Assembly (NCBI GenBank): GCA_035610365.1
Contig: CM069432.1
Location: forward strand, 277,053,482-277,117,481
DNA: 64,000 nucleotides
From: Aquatica leii
Lineage: Eukaryota; Arthropoda; Insecta; Coleoptera; Lampyridae
Direction: 5' to 3'
The notes under the pieces are model-generated. The model ran no database searches. It was not told where the DNA came from and saw nothing but the letters and a program-made list of their open reading frames with translations. The position numbers were made by a program, and so were the translations under genes. Positions 59,564 through 64,000 of this stretch are shown here, in pieces. Positions within the stretch are counted from its first letter, which is position 1. Every line of letters begins with the position of its first letter.

Positions 59564-60694
59564 GTTACAAGCTTATAGGTCTTACAAACCTTGCACGGCC
59601 AACTCACACAGTCGGAGATAGGGGAGGTATAAATAAATAAGAGTTAAAGGGCGCCAGATCTTTTATAAGCAAAACTTCTGTTTCGATCAGGACAGAAGGT
59701 CCAAGCTTGTAACGAATTTCACGTTCGTAATCCTTGTTACATTGATGTTCGTGTAACCACAAAAAAGAGAAAGATATGTTACCATAAAGGAAAGATAAAA
59801 TATGTATAACAACTTTAATTTAATAACGTAGATTATAAACGAGTCTTAGAAATTTTATAGTACATTCTCAATCCATAAATGCCGGAAGCATCGGCAACAC
59901 ACAATACATCAGTTTACACGATAGCGAAGAAACATTACATGCCAAACAACTATTGTTCACAGCATGCGATAACACAAAATAATTACTGAAAATACCTAAA
60001 TGGTATTGAAACAGCTTTTTTAATTGCGTAAGTTAAAACAAGGAACATTCAGTGAGTGACTTTACTGACAGCGACAAATAATTAAATGAAACTTACCCAC
60101 AATCCAGTACTTGCCCGAAGAAAACGTTTTCCTCGTTGAGTAGACCTGGAATAATTGTTAATAGAAAATCGTGTAATCACAATGACTCACGAAAGCAAAA
60201 ATATACAAAATTATTAATTAATGCTAAAAGGAATTGGATATAAGAACCCGATTTATCGAATGCCGTTTCGCGCATGTAGTAAAGGTTGGCATCGCAATCG
60301 ACTGATGCATAAGAAGTAGTATCTTGGAGAAAAGTTCTTGTCGAGATTTCGTTTTTAGTTTGAACGTAAGCCTTCCAGAATTATAATCGTTCCATGAAGG
60401 TATTTGTCGATATTAACTCCACATCGTTCGATAATGCATCGAAACACTAATAGGAAAAGATTACCTTGTGATGAATAAACTACACGAAATGCGTTTTCAG
60501 ATTAGAATTTTATTTTCATTAACGCCGATGTTATAAGATTTACCATCACAAGCACGAGTTTAGGTCGTTGGCGGTTTGACGTCTTGACAGGAAATGAAAT
60601 AAAACTAAACTCGACAGAGGGCGTCAAAAATAGAAAACTAACTTGAAGGTAATGAATATACAGGGTATTACGTTATGAAATTTTTGCACGTAAC
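59564..60694. repeat. Two-copy dispersed repeat R2, copy 2
   Basis: 1131 bp, GTTACAAGCTTATA to TGCACGTAAC, matching 54307-55498. The internal segment 60501-60643 is the exact source or copy of 58685-58827. No coding capacity. Confidence 0.8.
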
Positions 60695-62130
60695 AATTTT
60701 GTGTAACATAATTCATAACTTAAAGAAGTCTCTCATCCTTGCTTGCGATTGTCAACTTTTATATTCAAATCCATCGATCATATATAAAATAAGACCTATT
60801 TCTCAGTTCAGACGATTACCAAATTACCAAATTTCTTCTTGTGATGATGGTAATTTAGAAATTTTCACCTCGTTTCCACTTTTGTGCTTCAAATATTTTT
60901 ATTAACTGAACTCTATTTTGCCGACATGAAAAATTTTATTCTGGCTCACTTTAAAGCTGTTCAGGTTATTTTTCGTATTGCTAAAATGTGTAGCATTTTG
61001 GTTGTTATGCTATACACCACCTGTATAGATTCAATTTTTTGCACCCGTTTGTTAACATCCATCTTTTCTGCGTTTCCAATAAAAATTGAAACTAATTATG
61101 TCAGCTGCTTGACATCTGCTTGTGTATGCGCAGCTGTGCACGTTTCTTTCTTCAAATCACTAAAATACATTAACGCTTTTAAATTATCGTGTCTTCTATT
61201 TCTTTTACCACACTTTTGCTCGGTGAGATCCTAGAATGTTCCAAACCAATAAAAATCAAATTTCGTAAAACCATGTATATTTTCATAATTTAAACTTTTA
61301 CACGTTCGCACATTTGCAAATTGCGATTGCTTCCCTTCAAAATTTTACTAACGACTGCCAACCTCGCTACGTTGCCAACCTCTACGATTATTACTTTCCC
61401 CATAACACGGCGGCAGATTTAAATTAACTGCTTACTTTATAATTCTTGGCACATCTCAAAGATAAACAATTTTAAAATTTGATATTGGTTTTTATATTAT
61501 TTATTTACATAAATATTGCATACATTATTTAGTTTTTATTTTCTTTTTGATTCAGCCCAAAATCAAGAAAGAAATATTTAAAAAAACACATTTTTTTATT
61601 ATTATATACTATATTTTTGTAGTTGTTTTTGAGCGTACTTAATACAAACGTTATTTTTATTAATTAATCAAAAACAATTAAGGAAATACGTGTTGTTTCA
61701 AACAAAATTTAATTATTTTGTTGTTTAAAACACATGGATTTGAAAAATTAAATTTTGTTTAGATTTTACATTTATGTTTGACGTGTAATATAAAAGAGTT
61801 TTTTGAATTTACATGCTACAAATAAAACCTTTAATTTAAATATAACCCGCTGTTTATAAAATTATTAATAATGCATGGAATAAAATATATTTTAGAATTT
61901 TAAACTATACAATAAACGTTTCAATAATTTGCGCATGTACCTATACAACCATTGTTCTGTTTTCGTCATTTTTTATTTTTATTTTTTTGTATTATATTGA
62001 TATTGTATTGTATACATTAAAATTCAGTATAAATTCAAGAATTGAATTTAAAGCAAATGTTTAATTTAATGTTAAATTTTGTATAACCTACATTTAACAG
62101 TTTCTAAACTAAATTTTGCATATGCTAACA
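60695..62130. other. Intergenic, no gene recognised
   Basis: An open frame of 116 codons at 60884-61234 is Leu/Phe/Cys-rich without family resemblance. The opposite strand there (core ALMYFSDLKKET) looks slightly more protein-like but has stops. The rest is A+T-rich. Confidence 0.35.
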
Positions 62131-64000
62131 TTAACCTTCCGATTACCATTGGGGTCTCTTCTGACCCCAGGCGTGTTGTTTTTGTTGTTTTTTCTTAAGT
62201 TTTTTTTACAATTGTCCCCATATTTTTTTAGCTGAGTTTCTTCCAACAATGCTTAATAATATATAACAAATTTTTCAATTGTAATTTGTTTTGCGACGTA
62301 AAAAAAATATTGTCGTTGGGGTCATATTTGACCCCACTTGGTAACCGACGTTCTAAAAAGTAATTCTAATATTTTGTCTGCATTTGTCAGCTAACCTGTT
62401 TGTTTCACCGTGTTTCAACATGTTATTCGTCTGAATCATGATTACTACCATTCCGTCTTTAGTCATTACATTCGGTGAGTTTGTTCGAATCAGTTGAAAA
62501 GTGTGTCTGCTGTGTTATTACATTTCATTGGAAATAGTTGTTGTTGTTGAATTATGGCTAGAAAATATTTGTTTCAGCGTGAAGTGGAAGAAATAGCTAG
62601 CAATATTAATTTACTGAATTAAATTGAAGATGAAATTTTATCTGACGATAGTGATGCCGAATTTCAAGAAGTAAGTGTACCTGATGTAAACCTGATTGAA
62701 AGTTGGGAAGCCGATGACAGTGATGATAATTCACCCAATGATAAAGATATACTGGTGGGTAAAGATGGTTCCATATGGAAAAAAGATAAGTCTCATGTTA
62801 GAAGACGAAATCAGAGAAATATTCTAAAAACACCGCCAAGATAAACAAAATTCAGTGAACATATTTCAACATGCCTAGAATATTTCCATTTATTTATGTC
62901 GGAAGATATTATGGACATAATACTTAGAGAAACAAACATTCGAGCAAGAAGAATTGTAGGCGATACGTGGAAGCCATTAGATGCGGATGAGTTACATGCA
63001 TTTTTTGGATTACTCCTTCTAGTTAGGGGTTTGAAAGCACGCCAAGAACCAATATTGGAGCTGTGGAGTACGAAATACATGTCTCTCCATAGACCAATTT
63101 TTTGTGGTGCAATGTCTCGTAATCGAATGAAAGACCTTTTGAAATACATTCAATTTGACGATATGGACACCCGAGAAGAACGACGGGCAACAGATAAATT
63201 AACAGCTATTCGTAACATTCACGATATTCTCGCTGCAAATTGCAAAAAATCAAATAACCCTAATGCGGAAGTATGTATTGGTGAACAACTTGTTCCTTTC
63301 CGTGGAAAATGTCCCTTTCGAGTTTATATGAAGTCAGAACCAGATAAATACGAAATTAAAATCTGGGCTTTATGCGATGGTAGTAACAGATATTGCCGGA
63401 ATTTCCAAATATATACTGGAATGGTAGACAACGCTCCAGAACAGGAACAAGGTAAAACACAATTTTATCGTTTTAGGCACGAGTATAAAACTTTATTTCT
63501 AGGGAAGCGGGTAGTTTTGGATTTGGTTGAGGGTTTCAGAGAGGGTTCAGATAATTTTTTTACGTCTATGTCTTTGGCAAAGGAGCTACTGCAGCAATCA
63601 AAAACCTTAACCGGAATAATTCGTAAAACAGGTAGAGAAATACCAAAAGAATTTTTGCCAAAAAGATATCGAGCAGAATACTCAAGCGAAATTTTATATG
63701 GAGAAGACACCATTTTAGTATCTTACGTACCTAAAAAATCTAGAAGCGTTATACTACTTTCAACGCAACACCAAGATTTCGAATTGTCCGGAGAAGACCT
63801 CAGTTACAAACCGCAACTTATCTTGGACTATAATAGCTGCAAAGGAGCTGTAAACAGCGTCGATAAAACGGTGAAGGAATACTCAGGCAGAAGAAATACA
63901 AACCGCTGGCCTCTTGTTCTATTTTTTAATTTCTTTGATATTGCTGCCATCAATGCATTTATTCTATACACTACGAAATTTGGAAATTTTGAAAAAGGGA
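62131..64000 (+). mobile_element. piggyBac element, left part (runs off the window)
   Basis: It begins at a TTAA (62131-62134) followed by CCTTCCGATTACCATTGGGGTC. An inverted copy of this end (GGGGTCATATTTGACCCC, then CTTGGTAACCGACG) lies near 62319-62352, the terminal plus subterminal inverted-repeat arrangement typical of piggyBac. The transposase starts at 62554. The right end is outside the window. Confidence 0.88.
62554..64000 (+). pseudogene. piggyBac transposase, near-complete but defective (partial at window end)
   Basis: It starts MARKYLFQREVEE. An acidic N-terminal region is followed by the DDE-type domain: block IGEQLVPFRGKCPF (about 63280-63320), where the usual first catalytic Asp of DEQ is Gly; REGSDNFFTSMSLAKELL (about 63545-63592) with the second Asp kept; and CKGAVNSVDKTV (about 63838-63873), where the third Asp (normally GVDTLD) is Asn. 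Two stops interrupt the N-terminal part (TAA near 62620 and near 62842); after that the frame stays open for more than 1150 bp to the edge. It is recently dead, judging from how few changes disrupt it. The C-terminal Cys-rich finger would lie beyond the window. Confidence 0.92.

Noticed and set aside
60884-61234. 116-codon open frame with hydrophobic stretches
   Set aside because: No start context, splice structure or family resemblance; kept only as an unrecognised open frame in the spacer note.

Overview
The window is A+T-rich nuclear DNA of an insect. The diagnostic host genes are a CLIP-domain serine protease homolog, a juvenile-hormone-acid-methyltransferase-type enzyme and a small secreted TIL-type protease inhibitor. 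Introns of 47-60 bp and a dense mix of BEL/Pao, Ty3/gypsy, copia, piggyBac, pogo, Tc1/mariner, Helitron and LINE sequence also fit an insect. A beetle is my guess from overall feel only; nothing in the sequence proves the order.

Layout. 1-9.35 kb: a dispersed repeat, then a fairly young BEL/Pao element (984-9342) with paired LTRs and a 5-bp target duplication, itself carrying a ~1.9 kb foreign block. 10.0-20.9 kb: a serine protease homolog gene whose signal and CLIP exons (10037-11094) are separated by a 9.1-kb transposon-filled intron (Tc1 relic, gypsy relic, BEL relic) from its two catalytic-domain exons (20223-20881). 19.07-24.6 kb and 31.05-35.8 kb: two copies of a segmental duplication, each holding the last two protease-homolog exons and, tail to tail about 35 bp away, a methyltransferase gene on the minus strand. 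The first methyltransferase is a pseudogene; the second is intact (275 codons over three exons). Between the copies lie a dispersed repeat split by a piggyBac relic, and a BEL relic in which an 18-bp palindromic satellite has expanded.

35.9-48.5 kb: nested transposons (pogo inside copia; pogo inside a Helitron), hammerhead-ribozyme-type elements and a LINE fragment, with one small host gene, the TIL inhibitor at 40932-41241. 48.8-64 kb: a MITE, BEL, piggyBac, Tc1/mariner and pogo relics, a two-copy 1.1-1.2 kb repeat, and at the right edge the start of a piggyBac element that runs out of the window.

How the host genes may work together (inference): CLIP-domain protease homologs usually act as non-catalytic cofactors in haemolymph protease cascades such as melanization, and TIL proteins usually inhibit such proteases, so two of the three host genes plausibly belong to the same extracellular process. 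The methyltransferase belongs to the hormone-methylation family and is linked to the protease homolog only by position and by shared 3' ends.
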